Part shown: positions 12,400 to 24,511 of the stretch, one piece after another | How the letters are laid out: each line of letters begins with the position of its first letter | Numbering within the stretch: position 1 is the first letter of the stretch | Assembly (NCBI GenBank): GCA_916700875.1 | Contig: CAKAKS010000066.1 | Span: forward strand, 5,924,243 to 5,988,242 | Direction of reading: 5' to 3' | DNA: 64,000 nucleotides | Source of the DNA: Sebastes aleutianus | Taxonomy: Eukaryota; Chordata; Actinopteri; Perciformes; Sebastidae | The notes under the pieces: model-generated | What the model saw: only the letters and a program-made list of their open reading frames with translations | Databases searched by the model: none | What the model was told of the DNA's origin: nothing | Made by a program: the position numbers and the translations under genes

Positions 12400-12920
12400 T
12401 GTTTTTTCGCCTTGATTCATTTTTCTTTTTGGCAATTGCCACCGTGTGAAATCAAATCTCCGCTGATGCGTATAAATTTCCGGTATTAGACTTTTCATTG
12501 CCTTTATTGTAATGATGTTTTTGTTTTTGAGAAGAGCGTAAGAGCCCGGCGAGCCACAGCCTGTAGGGAGGGATCAGAAGCACATTTATCTCTTCTATTG
12601 CCTATTGTTTTGAACTTTGAAATGCAATTCAGGGATAGATGAAGTTATGAAGATAAACTAAATGCTAAAGCTGCGGAGCAGGGAGAGAGATGAGACCATA
12701 TCCAGGCCCTGCAAATCTCACTTATATTGCATTTAGGAGAAAAAACACGGGCACGGTTAACGTTTATAAAGAATTTGGTCCTTGGCCTCTGAAGAAATCC
12801 TGCAAATCTTGTGAGTCTGTCAGCAGCATACATCCCTCTGAGGCTCCTACAGAGGACATTACTGTCTTAGAGGAGAGAACACTAAGAGCTGAGGGCAGTT
12901 CTGCACACTTTTAGACCCTG
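12400..12920. promoter_or_regulatory. Candidate conserved non-coding element upstream of fgf10
   Basis: A repeat-free block about 4.5-5 kb upstream of fgf10, with SOX-like (CTATTGTT) and GATA-like (AGATAAAC) words. Short frames on both strands look non-coding. Regulatory function is inferred only from its uniqueness and position beside a developmental gene; conservation could not be tested here. Confidence 0.25.
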
Positions 12921-13037
12921 AACCCTGATCTGAGAATCTGACACATGCCTTCAATGTGAAATCATTTCAAATGCAAAGTAAACTGGGTGCAACACTGGTC
13001 CGAGTTTGTTACAGTATTTTAGCTATTTAATACTTAT

Positions 13038-13940
13038 TATGGAAAGCCAACCCGCTCTAACGGGAAGGCGCATAAATAGCACATTACAAGAACATTCTGC
13101 GTGTCATGAGGACGCATTTTAGCCTTTTCGCGTGTCATTTTTTACGCCACGCAACAAAACTACGATAAAGTCCACAGTTAGGTTTAGGTAACAAAACCAC
13201 CTAGTTAGGTTTAGGAAAAACATCATGGTTGGACTTAAAATAAGTATGGAGAATAATAACGGACACAACGTAACATAACTACAGAAAACACGTGACAAAC
13301 GTCACTAATGTAACTTGCAAAACAAAACACTGGTCATGTGTTTGTTGGACCCATCCTCCTCCCCGCCCGTCAGTAGCTCTGAGCGTAGCATATTTATGCG
13401 GATGCGTTTACATTGCAGTAAGTACAGACTACATGGTGTACAAATGACACGCCAAAAGCAAGAAAGGCGTTTGTATTGCGTGTCATTTGTATTCTGCTTT
13501 CCGGGTGTCATTTGTACGCCACACAACAAAATTACGATAACAGCCGCAGTTAAATTTAGGCAACAAAACCACTTAGTTAGGTTTAGGTAAGGTAAAAACA
13601 TCATGGTTGAGCTTAAAATAAGTACGTAACAATGTAGCATAACAACGGAAAACACGTGACAAATGTCACTAAACAACATGTGACAAATGTCACTAACGTA
13701 ACTTGCAAAACAAAACACTGGTCTCAAACACCGGTTTCCTGGTTGAAAGTCCAAGGGGTCTTTCTCGCTTTTTATTCTAAGTCACTAGCGCTGAGTGTAG
13801 CATATTTACGCGGATGCATTTACACTGGATTGAGTACAGACTACATGGCGTACAAATGACACGTCAAAAGCAAGAACGGCGTTTGTAAAGGCTATTATCG
13901 TGGCATTCATACGCCTTTTTCTTGCGACCGGGCTGGGAAA
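13038..13940. mobile_element. Family D repeat, two tandem related copies
   Basis: Two similar units (about 13040-13490 and 13500-13930) share GTGTCATTT, TACGCCACGCAACAAAA, GTTAGGTTTAGG, AACATCATGGTTG, AAACACGTGACAAA and CTTGCAAAACAAAACACTGG. Ends are of the type CCCGCTCTAACGGGAAGGCG / ACGCCTTTTTCTTGCGACCGGG. Related copies occur at 24920-25130 and 51150-51650. Overlapping ORFs here are not genes. Confidence 0.6.
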
Positions 13941-14649
13941 GCAGCTTTAGCATATGATTGTCAAGTGAGCAAAAAATACACTACATTACACTAGAATGCC
14001 GATTGCAAATTGTCCACCGTAACAAAGTTTTTAATCTAATATTTATCCAAAAATATTATTTTTCTTAAACATGTTTCATGAATGGGCACACTATCTTGAT
14101 ATAATTTATTTTATAATTATATAATTTATTTAAAAAAAATTCACTTAAATTTATTTAAAAAGTCAAAGTGCATAGGAAGTTGGAAGTATTTAACCTCAGT
14201 GGGGGATTTTTTTAAAAATAAAAATATATATACAAATACAAATACAATTACTCCACTAGATTAAATGACTTAAAATGGACATTTGTGCATTTGGTATTAA
14301 TGTGTTTAGTATTTACTTTTTTATAAATATATATTTATCTACAATATAAGTAGGGAGTTTGCAGACAAAGTGTAATATATATAAAATAGGAAAAACACAT
14401 ATTGCTCTTTCACCAAAACATGTTAGACAAGAAGCTATAAACCTTATAGTTAAAGAAATGCCCATTTGTTTGTCGTTGTTTTACTTTGTATAATCTCTTT
14501 TGACTGAATGGACTATGGCTCCATGTACTTGTCTTCAGTTGTTCTGTAATCACTTTATTACACAATAAAAAAAACAGAACAAAACAAAAAAACAGGTGGA
14601 GGACATTTTAAGTGTGCAAATAAATCTAGAAAAACTCCCTCCTCTATTA
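13941..14649. other. AT-rich intergenic stretch
   Basis: Very AT-rich with homopolymer runs. No gene or defined repeat was recognised. Confidence 0.5.
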
Positions 14650-15500
14650 TTGCTGCAACAATAATCAATATGAGTGATGGCCGCTCCTCCCAGCTCTGTT
14701 TCCTCTGCACTGATTCAGGTTATCACAGTGGGAAGAGACACCGCAAAGGAAGTCATGATAAGATAGCTTTGTTTGTATCCCCAGATAAAGGGTTAAGAGC
14801 AGCCAGCAGCTCTGGCCGTAGATCGCTGACAGACATTAAAGCAGGCACTAAAAACTGGGACTTAAGGGAAGGAGAGCGAGGAACAGGACATACCTCGTCT
14901 TTAAAGACTCGAGGATCAGGGAGAACAGATAAGACTGCCAGCACCAAGTCTGTTTATCACTGTGGATTGTTGAAAATGTCACTATATGGCCCTTGATCAT
15001 CTGAATAAGACTCAAAATGTCTTACTGGTGTTGGGCTGCAGCCATCTTTGCTCTGAATGTTTCCTCTAACTCTAATGAGGAAAATCAATTGTACCAATAA
15101 GAGATAAAGCTTTTATCTGTCTTTGCCTCGTCAGTGTATTTTGTGAGAACAGTGACCATGCCTACTCCACTATGACAGTGCCTCGCCTCGAGGGGCAGAT
15201 GATGTTGGTAAAAGAGAGTCTCATTGGCCGAGGGCCACTCAGACACCTGAGTCACAGAGGAAGGCGGAGGTCTGCCGAGTGAAACTGGAGAGCTTTATTG
15301 CATTACAGCGCCGCAGGACAGATAACACACTACGATAAAGTGCCTCGAGGGAAAGAGAGAGGAGAGAAGATGGCCCGTGATAAGCCGGCTTCCAGACTGG
15401 AACCGGCAATAGTAACTTAATATGATTTCTATCTGGAGAGATAGAGGAGGACGGACACTTGTCGGGATTATCACATCTTAATGAGCAATAAGTGGCTCCA
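14650..15500. promoter_or_regulatory. Candidate unique regulatory segment upstream of fgf10
   Basis: A repeat-free block of more balanced composition, 2-2.8 kb upstream of fgf10, with several GATA-like words (AGATAAAG, AGATAACA, TTATCACA). The 108-codon open frame at 14670-14996 has low-complexity Ser/Arg/Lys composition and no recognisable domain. An enhancer role is speculation from position. Confidence 0.25.
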
Positions 15501-15509
15501 TTTCAACTT

Positions 15510-16221
15510 TTAAAGCAGCAGTGGGTAGAAATGGAGGAAATATGATTTAAAAAAAAGTTATTTTTATAACTTAAAAACAATGTGCCTCTGTGTCCTCTGG
15601 TCTCCTCCAGTGCTCCTAACGGCATCTGCAAGATTTCACAGACCGGAGGAAAACAAGCAGTAAGGGCGTCTCTGAGCAACTGTCAATCACTTACGGTCAA
15701 ACTAGGCAGCGCTGATCAAATATGAATCAATATTCTGTTACTGTAATGCCTATTTCTCTCCTCAAATGTTTTCAGAAACATCTTGTAGTGTACTGTTTAG
15801 CTGTAAAATGAGAACGTTTGTGACCCGGCATGTTGAGATCAGTTGAGGAAATACTTAGCACCGCCCACCAGCCGGAGCACAAACTTTCTCATTTTACAGC
15901 TAAACCGTACACTACAATATGATTCTGAAAACATTTAAGGAGAGAAATAGGCATTACAGTAACAGAATATTGATTCATATTTGATCAGCGCTGCCTAGTT
16001 TGACCGTTTGATCGGAGTTCGCCAATAAGAACGCTCGCTCTCTCTGAAACCTGTGATTGGCCAAAGTCTTCCGTCACGGGCTAGACTTTTTAAAGCGTGA
16101 AAACAGAGCCATGAGGAGGTGCAGAAGTCTCTCAGAACACTTGAATTAAAATATGCTTGAATTGTTATTATGGAATTTTTGCCCATTGATGCCAAAAACA
16201 TTCTGCCTTCTGCAGCTTTAA
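15510..16221. mobile_element. TTAA-flanked MITE with internal 130-bp inverted repeat
   Basis: The termini are TTAAAGCAGCAGTGGGTAGA and, reversed, TTAAAGCTGCAGAAGGCAGA: imperfect terminal inverted repeats with TTAA at both outer ends. Inside, 15694-15823 and 15877-16006 are near-perfect reverse complements separated by 53 bp. No transposase, so non-autonomous. The 144-codon minus-strand ORF at 15995-16429 runs out of the element and is rejected as a gene. Confidence 0.8.
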
Positions 16222-16454
16222 CCACATAGGCATGTGTATTTACTAGATATACCGTGTGGAAAATACTACTTTTTGCAACAATACACATTAAAAACAAAAC
16301 CACTCTTTGATTATTCAATACAGCAATCATCAGTATAATCTGTAGCTGCAGGGACTGATCCAATACTACCAGACGGCTTCTTCCTGCCCTGCTGCATCTA
16401 CTCAGATAAACCCTGCTATCACCTCTCACCCACTCTCATAAGTTAGCTTGTATG

Positions 16455-16484
<30 letters not shown>
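16455..16484. repeat. (CA)n microsatellite upstream of fgf10
   Basis: About 15 CA units. Confidence 0.9.
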
Positions 16485-16487
<3 letters not shown>

Positions 16488-16578
16488 CAGAGCAGTACTT
16501 GCTCCCATATGTGAGAGGGGAAGTTGAGTAAAGGAGGGAGGGAGGGAGGGATCAAATAACTAACAGAGTCACACAGCT

Positions 16579-16610
16579 ACACACAACACAACACAACACA
16601 ACACAACACA
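16579..16610. repeat. (ACACA)n pentanucleotide repeat
   Basis: About six ACACA units about 100 bp downstream of the CA tract. Confidence 0.85.
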
Positions 16611-16611
16611 G

Positions 16612-17456
16612 TCATTTTCTGTGATCAGCCTTCAGGTGAGATCACACCAGGAATCCTCATATCAAGGACCTATAACCAACAGCTCTGACTCAGAGAGAGA
16701 GAGACCTCCCCAGACCGTTACCTCGATGCTGCAGGAAGGTGGAGTCATTTGGGGGTAGAGAGAGAGACAGAGAGAAGGAGAGGGAGATGAGGAGAGAGCG
16801 AGAGGAGCAGCAGCAGAAGAAGACAGATGGATTATCTGACGTGCGCCCGGATTGACCAGCGTTCCTCTTTAAGTCTTGATTCCTGTTTTTCCTCCTCAGA
16901 GTGAAATCTGTGAATGCTTCGTGGAGTGTAGCAGCTGTCGGACAGGTAGACTGTGTGGTGCACACTGGAACTAAGGAGTTTTTTTTTACACACATGGCAA
17001 ACTTTCTACCTGGATATCAGTGAACTTTTTCTTTTCCTTTTTCTTAAATTGAGCCTGGAAATACAAGGGTCACACTGGAGCAGCCGAGAACAATTTAAAA
17101 CAAATTAGAAAACAGAAGGAAAAAGGAAAAAAACAGGTTTGTTACTGGAATACACTCAAATAATAATTGGTGTATTGTTTTTTATGTAACCTTTTTTCAT
17201 TCAGACTGATTTTATTTCCAAAACAGACTCTGATCATCAGTGGAGACGTCAGTGGAATATCAGCTTGACTTACTATCAAAAGAGGGAAATCTAAGCTTTC
17301 ATCCAGGTGCTGAATAATCTGGACTGTGCAGGGGGACCACCTCGCCCCGTCTGGACTGTGGAGGGCTCCCCTCCCTGCCCTTCCAGCCTCTCCTCGCCCC
17401 CAGCAGCATGTCCCAGGCTCCGAGGCTGCCTCTAGTCCTCCACACGGCACACTACC
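16612..17456 (+). promoter_or_regulatory. fgf10: Probable fgf10 promoter and 5' UTR region
   Basis: This segment lies directly upstream of the fgf10 start. It contains a GA-rich stretch (16694-16810) and then a GC-richer leader. No confident TATA box or transcription start is assigned. An ATG at 17408 opens a 25-codon out-of-frame upstream ORF that overlaps the main start. The 101-codon minus-strand frame at 16690-16995 reads through the GA repeat and is not treated as a gene. Confidence 0.4.
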
Positions 17457-20400
17457 ATGATCAGATGGGCTGCTGGAGGGAGTAAGGCTGCCTCTGCCTC
17501 GTCCTGCCCCAGGGCTGGGTTAGGGGCTCGTTCTGGTTCCGGGACCAGCTCATCAACGCTGCTTCCCTCCCTGTCTTTGCCTCTCCTGGTGGCCCTGGTG
17601 CTTTTTTCCCTCTCCCTCCCACCCGGGGCGGCCTGCCATCACCTCCGCAGAGACAGACTGAGGCTCGCCAACCCACGGACTCTCAGGGTTCCCCTGAACA
17701 TTTCAGAGACTGAGGTCGCATCAAGGCCCAGGGCCACTGGGGGCCCCCTGGGTCGGACTGGGGGGCCGCAGGGGAGGCATGTGCGCAGCTACAATCACCT
17801 CCAAGGGGACATGCGGAGGAGGAAGCTGTTCTCTTTCCAGAAGTTTTTCCTGAGGATCGATAAGAACGGAAAGGTCAACGGAACCAAGAGCAAGGATGAC
17901 CCCCTCAGTAAGTAACACACTGTGATTCATGTAGAAACGTAGACAGAAAGATGACCTGAGTCTCTGCGGAGGTTGCAAAAGTTAAATGTGCTTCATTTGA
18001 GCTAAAACATCAGTTTAAAATCAAGGCTTTTAACCTCTGCAACCACTGCATCTCAAAGCATATTGCATTTAAGAAAAAGCACCTGTTGATTACTTTGTGG
18101 CACCAAGAAACACTCTTAAATGTTTGCTTATTTCTAATGTTCATTCTTTGAGGAAAAAAAGCTTATCTTAAACCCCAAAAGTTGCACAACACCAACACAA
18201 TTACATAAATTGGATACACAAACACACAACTTTGGTGTAAACATTGAATTTAAATAAAAAGCACAATTCTTCGTTCATTTCCAGAGAGTAGTTCGGATGA
18301 GGGAATCCCACGATTAAAGTCGTCTTTTTTTGTTTTAAACCAGACATCCCACTGATATCTCTCCTGTCCAAACACTCAGCACAATGATGGTAGCTCTCAG
18401 ATGGCTTAAAAAGGAGCAGGGGCAGATAACCGGGCCATTATCAGGCCGTCTTCACAGCCCTGGGTAAACAGCACTGATAACAAGCACAGAAGAACAGGGC
18501 TGGGATGAGAAGGGAGGGGGTGTGGAGGATATGGATGTCAGTCTCATTGATGCTTTTAGACTCTTTCTGTGTCTCTCTCCCACTCCCCCAGTGACGGATC
18601 AGACATTTGTTTAAAGCAGCTTGACGTGCTCACTCGGAGAAACACGTCTTTAAAGTGATTTTGGGATATCAGTCAGTAAAACTGTGTCCTCATTAGTCTC
18701 CCATGCAGCGAGCTACGTGTGTGTGCCATATCAGCCAGCGGGCACTCACATGCTCCAGTGGGTGTGTGTGATCATATAGCAGCCGCCGCCGACGACACAT
18801 GTGCTCGCTTATTACTGACGCACACACACATATACATCTCTCACATGCTCTTTTTCCTCCCTCAGTGTATATGGAAGCTTTTAATGTTCCTCCTGGGGGA
18901 GCTGAACCACACGTTCAATCACAGGGACTTAAGGGGAAATGGCAGAACGTCAGGGGAGATGTTTGTTTTGACAAGGTCACGACAGAGGCGACTTTATTTA
19001 CTGACCGCGTTACAATGTGATGCCTTTACTGCTGCCATAGTAGTTTATTTTAAGTTGTAAAACTGAAGACAGTTTTTCATAATAGTGGTGTGTGTGTGTG
19101 AATTCGCCCTAAACTTTATGTATGTTTGGAAGATTTACCCCTCTGTCTTTTTCTTTTTATTGACCCGCAACTTCTCATTTTTAGGAGCGTGTTGCCCTTT
19201 TTCAAAAGTCAGTCATTGAGGTGAAAGGGAGCACAGCTGGGGGTGGGGATGGTGGTGGGGGGGGACTCTCTAGAGGTACAAGTTCATGAATGACACGGCA
19301 CTGAACATCATTGTGGCCACATCAAAGCTGCGCGTCTTCAGTATCAATGGTGGTGCCATCAAAAAGCTGTGTCCTGAGGGGGTCTGAGGACACTGTGTGT
19401 GGATTATGTGCCCTCGTATCAGGTTCTCACGGTAAAGGATACTACACAACAGCAGCTTCAGTCTTTGCTCTGGCCCCTGGAGCTAGACATGATCCCAGGG
19501 CTGACGTCCTTTGTATAGACCCTCCATGGTCCCTTGAAGTGACAAATATCAAGTTTTTTTTTTGCGATGATTGGAGGGATGGCTTGCCTTTTACTGAGCC
19601 AGAAGTTGCACTGCATTCATAATTTCATCACGTGTTGTCTAAGAGGTGTATGGGTTGTGGAGGTTTTGGTTTTTTGGGTGCTGCCTGTGGCCCTGCGAGG
19701 ACCCGGCTCACTGTCTGTTAAAGAGCCCAGTATCCAGCCTCCCACGGATTTATGGGGATGCCAGCGCAAAACTGTCCCACATGGCTTTCCAACCCGCTGG
19801 GAGTCTGTGCTGAGGTTACAGAGAGGCAGAAAGAAAGGGAGGCAGATTATGTTAAAGTCAGCCAAGTAGCTATCTGCGTGGTCTAATTAAAACATCTACG
19901 ATTCACAGCTGAGTTCTCTTGAATTTATAGAGTGAAATATATCTGAATAAGACAGTTATGGTAATTATCCGAGGCTGTGATGATGTGAGAGGGTGTGCCT
20001 GTCAAGATAGTGTGTGTAAATGTTGCTTTAAAGTTGTGTTCCTGTGCTGCAGGGGCCACGCCATGTGTGCAAGATGCTTCTGGACACGGCTCAAGAAGTG
20101 TGTGTGTATACGTTACATGTGATCGTGTGTGTCTTTGTGCACGTTCGTCTCCTTTAATCAAAGCCTTTTTGTGTGGGAAATAAACAGATGGTGCTCTTAT
20201 GGGGGTTTGAGATGTATAGCTTTTCTTCCGAGGTGGGGAACATCCCTTCTGTGTAAATACACTCAGTGTGGTCCTTGTCAAGTGTTATTACTATATATCC
20301 TCATTCACGCAGCTCCTGAACGTTATTTATTTAAAAAAAGGAGCAAAGTAAGAGTGAGAAAGAATAATGCAAGCTGCAAAGCACACACGTTTTTGGCATC

Positions 20401-20791
20401 CCACTGTGGAAAAACCACCTTTAACTCCCACTGGCATGGTGTTCCTCCATTCCACAACCAACGCACCATTTACTGCTGTAACTCCAAACAGAGCGTATCA
20501 AATAAGCCTTGCAAAAAAAGCAACCTGCATGCAAAAGAGAAACTGCTGGCTGGCTTACTTACGGCTAAAATTTTTTTCATATGTGGTTTGTAAAATTGAC
20601 CCCGTACAAAGCGTTTTTATCACATTTGAGGCTTTGATTTTGTAATCTGGAGGAAGCTTACGGCGTTTTCTCATGCTCGCAGCTCATTTCTCTCCACTTG
20701 TGGGCCAAAGCTGAGAGAGCAGTGAATGGAGATTCTTATAGTTTCACAGCCAGGTTGTATGCAAGTGCACATTCACCTGCTACAATATCAG

Positions 20792-20850
<59 letters not shown>

Positions 20851-22802
20851 CAACCTGTCTCGCCCCTGCCTCCGGTGGCTGACTTTGATCAGTGATCATT
20901 ACAGCCTTACTAATCCTCCCTCCACCCCCAGTCTCACTGTCATGGCTCCTCTGTCCTCCTCTGTTCTCCTTCCTTTCATCCCTCCCATGTTTACAGAGCA
21001 GCCAGAGACCGCCATAGATTGTCTTACATCCTCACTCCGTACCCGACACCCGATCCCATACAGAAACCAGCTCCTCTCAGATCTTCAATGGCCGTTGTGT
21101 CACAGTCCCCACCACCGCCTTGCCGCTTCAGACCTCACTGCCTCGAGGTGCCACTGTTTGAACTAGAAACTGATACAGTCCAGACCTCATGGACGAGGAG
21201 AGAGGGCCGCTGTGTTTTTTTAAGAGGGGGGATTGTTCTTTTGGGGGGCACACCTGCGTCCTCCACCGTCCACTCATGTACCAGGCTAGAGAGTAGTGGG
21301 TCTGACAGTAGAGCAGGCCGCCACACAAACAGCCATCATACAGAGGAGGGGCTGATCAAAGGACGTCGTCGACTCTGTGGAGTTCACACCCCACGCCCGA
21401 AGTGTGTGTGCACATGTGTGCGCCTATCGGGATGAAATAACGACAGCTCACAGGAAGTGGGGAGAGGAAGTCGGGGAGGGAGGCATGAAATCCAACATGC
21501 CATGGGAAACAGGGGAGGTTAACACACACACACAAGACAAGACAAGTGGGTCCTGTGGTCAAAGGACACATTAGGAAGTTATATCTCTCTGACCTCTGAT
21601 ACCGAGACCACACAAATAACTGCAGCTGTCTGCGGCAAAAGCATACCCCTCGTTAACTGGGGTATAAATTAGCCCCTCTAATAGCCGATGAGGAACCTGA
21701 ATTGCTTGCATAGGGACTTGGAAACCTAAATACCAAACAGAACATAAACAACCTGAGAATCTCGGTGGTATCCACCTATTAATTTTCAGACTAAACGGCC
21801 CGCGCAGCTGGAATCTGTTACACAGGTGTAGGCTGTAAAGTAGCTTTATAATATCACTGAAATGATAAATGTGCTGAAGGAATAATTGTGGCCTTTGCAC
21901 AGCAGTATTCCCACATGGTGTGTTCCCACATGCAATATGTTGTTATCCCTTAGTTACTCTCACCGATGTCTGTAAAACTTTATGGATTTAACCCGGAGTC
22001 TTCTATAATCTTATCTGCAGCGAGTTAGGAAAACATTTCATCACCTTTGCTTCCTCTGTTTTCTATTTATCTCTGAAAAAGTTGTTTTTTTCTCAGCTCA
22101 AACTGCTTACAAACACATGCTTGGAAAATAATTTTACTTGCACAAATGACTGTTATGCTCACTAAATGCTGACACATCTTTTTGCTGAATCCTATAGGTA
22201 TTCTGGAGATCACATCGGTGGACGTGGGAGTGGTGGCCATCAAAGGGCTGAACAGCAACTACTATCTGGCTATCAGCAGGAAGGGAGAGCTGTACGGAGC
22301 GGTTAGTATCCGGGTCAGGGGTCAATCTGGATGCTCCAGAGAGAGAGATAATGTTAGATTCTTCTGTCCTTATCAGAGGAGGCCTTATCTTTACTTCTCT
22401 TACTGCTGGCTCAACTCTCAATCACAACCAGACCAGCGTGCATGTTAACCTCTAACTGTTTCTACACACAAAGCAACATGTAGATTAAGGAGTCATAAGT
22501 GTGCACCCACACTGGATTTGCACAAGAAAATGATCTGTGTTTTTGCCTTAACCTCACATGCCGGGGTTATGACACTGAAACGTGATGCCTATACTGTTTT
22601 TTTTTTCCAGAGAGACTTCGGTGTCGACTGCACCCTGAAGGAGCGGATTGAGGAGAACGGCTACAACACGTACGCTTCGGCCGAGTGGAGGAACAAGAAG
22701 CGGCAGATGTTCGTGGGTCTGAATGTCCACGGGAAGCCGCTGAGAGGGAAGAAAACCCGCAGGAAGAACACGGCCACCCACTTCCTCCCAATTATGGTGT
22801 GA
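17457..22802 (+). CDS. fgf10: Fibroblast growth factor 10
   Basis: Three coding exons, 17457-17907, 22198-22301 and 22611-22802 (TGA), give 248 residues. The 104-bp middle exon has the usual length for FGF exon 2 and the phases agree. A hydrophobic signal-type segment (LLPSLSLPLLVALVLFSLSL, about residues 37-56) precedes a Gly/Pro-rich N-terminal region, then the FGF7/10/22 hallmark GRHVRSYNHLQGD, then the beta-trefoil core with ILEITSVDVGVVAIK, NSNYYLA, CTLKERIEENGYNTYAS and GKKTRRKNTATHFLP. FGF10 is a secreted mesenchymal ligand of FGFR2b, needed for limb/fin bud and branching organs. At 248 residues it is longer than human FGF10 (208), with the extra length N-terminal, and it ends IMV without the human C-terminal HS. 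The start was chosen as the only in-frame Met ahead of the signal segment. Teleosts keep fgf10a and fgf10b; which one this is was not resolved. Confidence 0.95.
17908..22197 (+). other. fgf10: fgf10 intron 1
   Basis: A 4.3-kb phase-1 intron with GT and AG ends. It carries a TG repeat (20794-20845), a G-rich tract at 19239-19264, and otherwise unique-looking sequence with few recognisable transposons, in contrast to the rest of the window. That makes it a plausible home for fgf10 enhancers. Open frames inside (for example 20129-20593 and 21019-21435) have no family resemblance. Confidence 0.6.
20794..20845. repeat. (TG)n microsatellite in fgf10 intron 1
   Basis: About 25 TG units, ending in TATATA. 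Confidence 0.95.
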
Positions 22803-22885
22803 GCTGGAGGACTGGACAGGAGGAGGAGGAGGAGGACATGCAGCACTGGACAGAGAGGTTTTCAATACTGAAAAAAAAGCTGTAA

Positions 22886-22891
22886 AATAAA
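22886..22891 (+). terminator. fgf10: Candidate fgf10 polyadenylation signal
   Basis: AATAAA 84 bases after the fgf10 stop. A site this near implies a very short 3' UTR; other AATAAA strings lie further on (near 23376), so a distal site may be used instead. Confidence 0.4.
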
Positions 22892-24511
22892 AGACATTCA
22901 CTGAGAAATCTCCCATTTGGAAACAAGGCACTAACACTGTTACACAACAATATGGTCTCTACTCCTGAGATCATGTACTTTATTTGGTGGGAGAAGATGA
23001 TATCTGTGTTTTCTGTGGCACGGGGAGGCAATATTTATCCTTTTTTTCTGTGCCAAACAGTTTGCAACTGGTGTGTAATGTGGACATAATCGATGCAGAA
23101 GATGTTATTTATAATCCACATTCTCCTGTGAGACACCAGATATAAAAGGGGGGAGAGATAGAAAATGGATGGGGGAAGTGATCGGTCAGTTTATCACAAC
23201 AGCATTAAATAATAGAGGATACAACACATTTAAAGCAAATGTTTGATACTTAACCACTGTGTTTTGACTGTATTGTAATGATTTATTTATTTTGTGAAAT
23301 ATTTAACTGGAGGGGAACACTTACAAGCATTCCTTTGCATTCTTTACTTTTTATAGGAACTCTATTATGTGAAAATAAAATACCATTTTTCTCCTCTGCA
23401 ACGCCAGTCGTCTTACTTCCTCAAGAAATCACTTTATTGGAGCGGAACTGCAGGAAAATATCTCACAAGTATTGTGAGAAACTCTGGCGAACAATCAGGT
23501 CACGGTGAGTCTCTTCTTATCTGGCCCTCTGAGGTAGGAAGGGACAAAAGGCAACTGTTAATGCCACGCCAGATATTCCATGTGGCAACCATTGCACTAA
23601 TGATTAGTTCCCAAACAAACGGGGAACATACAAGCCAACCACAACAAAATGGGGAGGGAGGTAACTTCCGTGCTACGGCCTGTAGATGCTGACATCACAT
23701 CACCCCATTACTGTAGAGCTGCAGGAGCTCAAATAGTAAAGATGTTGGTAATATGAAAACAGCTTTGTCATGTTGGTCTGCATCACTAGTAGGTTTCTGG
23801 AGGGAGAAAGAGAGATATGACCTGTGTCTGACCACCCACTTCCCCCAGTAATCATCTACAAACATACTAATCAATGACAGCTGCCTTGATGCCAGATCAA
23901 AAGACCACGGGGAGAACATTAACACCACAGGCTTCCGGGCCTCATGCTCTCTTATCCCGCCTCTTTGAAACATCCATCTCAGCAAAGGCATGAAAAATCA
24001 GGAGAGTAGACGAAGACAAGGAGGCTGAGAGACGGACTCTTCATCCTAAAGTCGTCAACCCGTGACTGTGACTCGACATTGGAAAAGCTGTGTGACCTTT
24101 AGGAATCCAGCGTACAGGAAAGCATTTGCCTTAGGCTATGGTGTATTGTCCTCTAATGGTCGTTTAAGGAATCACCGCGACGAATGATTAATGCAGAGGA
24201 ATGCCGCAGTGCATTCCACCATGACAGTCAGGGCCAACGGCAACATATGGAATACTGTTTCATGACCATCTCTGCACCATGCATAGCACTGTCTACTGCA
24301 TTTTCTGTGCTCTTTCAAGTAGTTGCTGCACTGCTCTGAGGTCAGATTCACAACAGTGTCCTGAAGATAAACCTTTAGATATGACCTTTGGATTAAAAAG
24401 ACTTCAGGTGTTTTGATTTTTGTTTTCCTTAACTTATATTTCTAAAGTGCACACAATAAAAGGTTAATTTGGTCTCTAGTATGAAACTACACCACATACA
24501 GTAGCACTGTA
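22892..24511. other. fgf10 downstream region, nothing recognised
   Basis: It probably includes the rest of the fgf10 3' UTR. Small open frames have no resemblance to known proteins. No defined transposon was recognised. Confidence 0.45.

Noticed and set aside
13305..13754. 149-codon minus-strand ORF
   Set aside because: Lies wholly within the family D repeat; similar sequence recurs at 24920 and 51150.
15995..16429. 144-codon minus-strand ORF
   Set aside because: Crosses the boundary of a TTAA-flanked MITE, so it cannot be an ancestral gene.
20726..21166. 146-codon ORF in fgf10 intron 1
   Set aside because: Begins with a Cys-Val run translated from the TG microsatellite; intronic, no conserved features.
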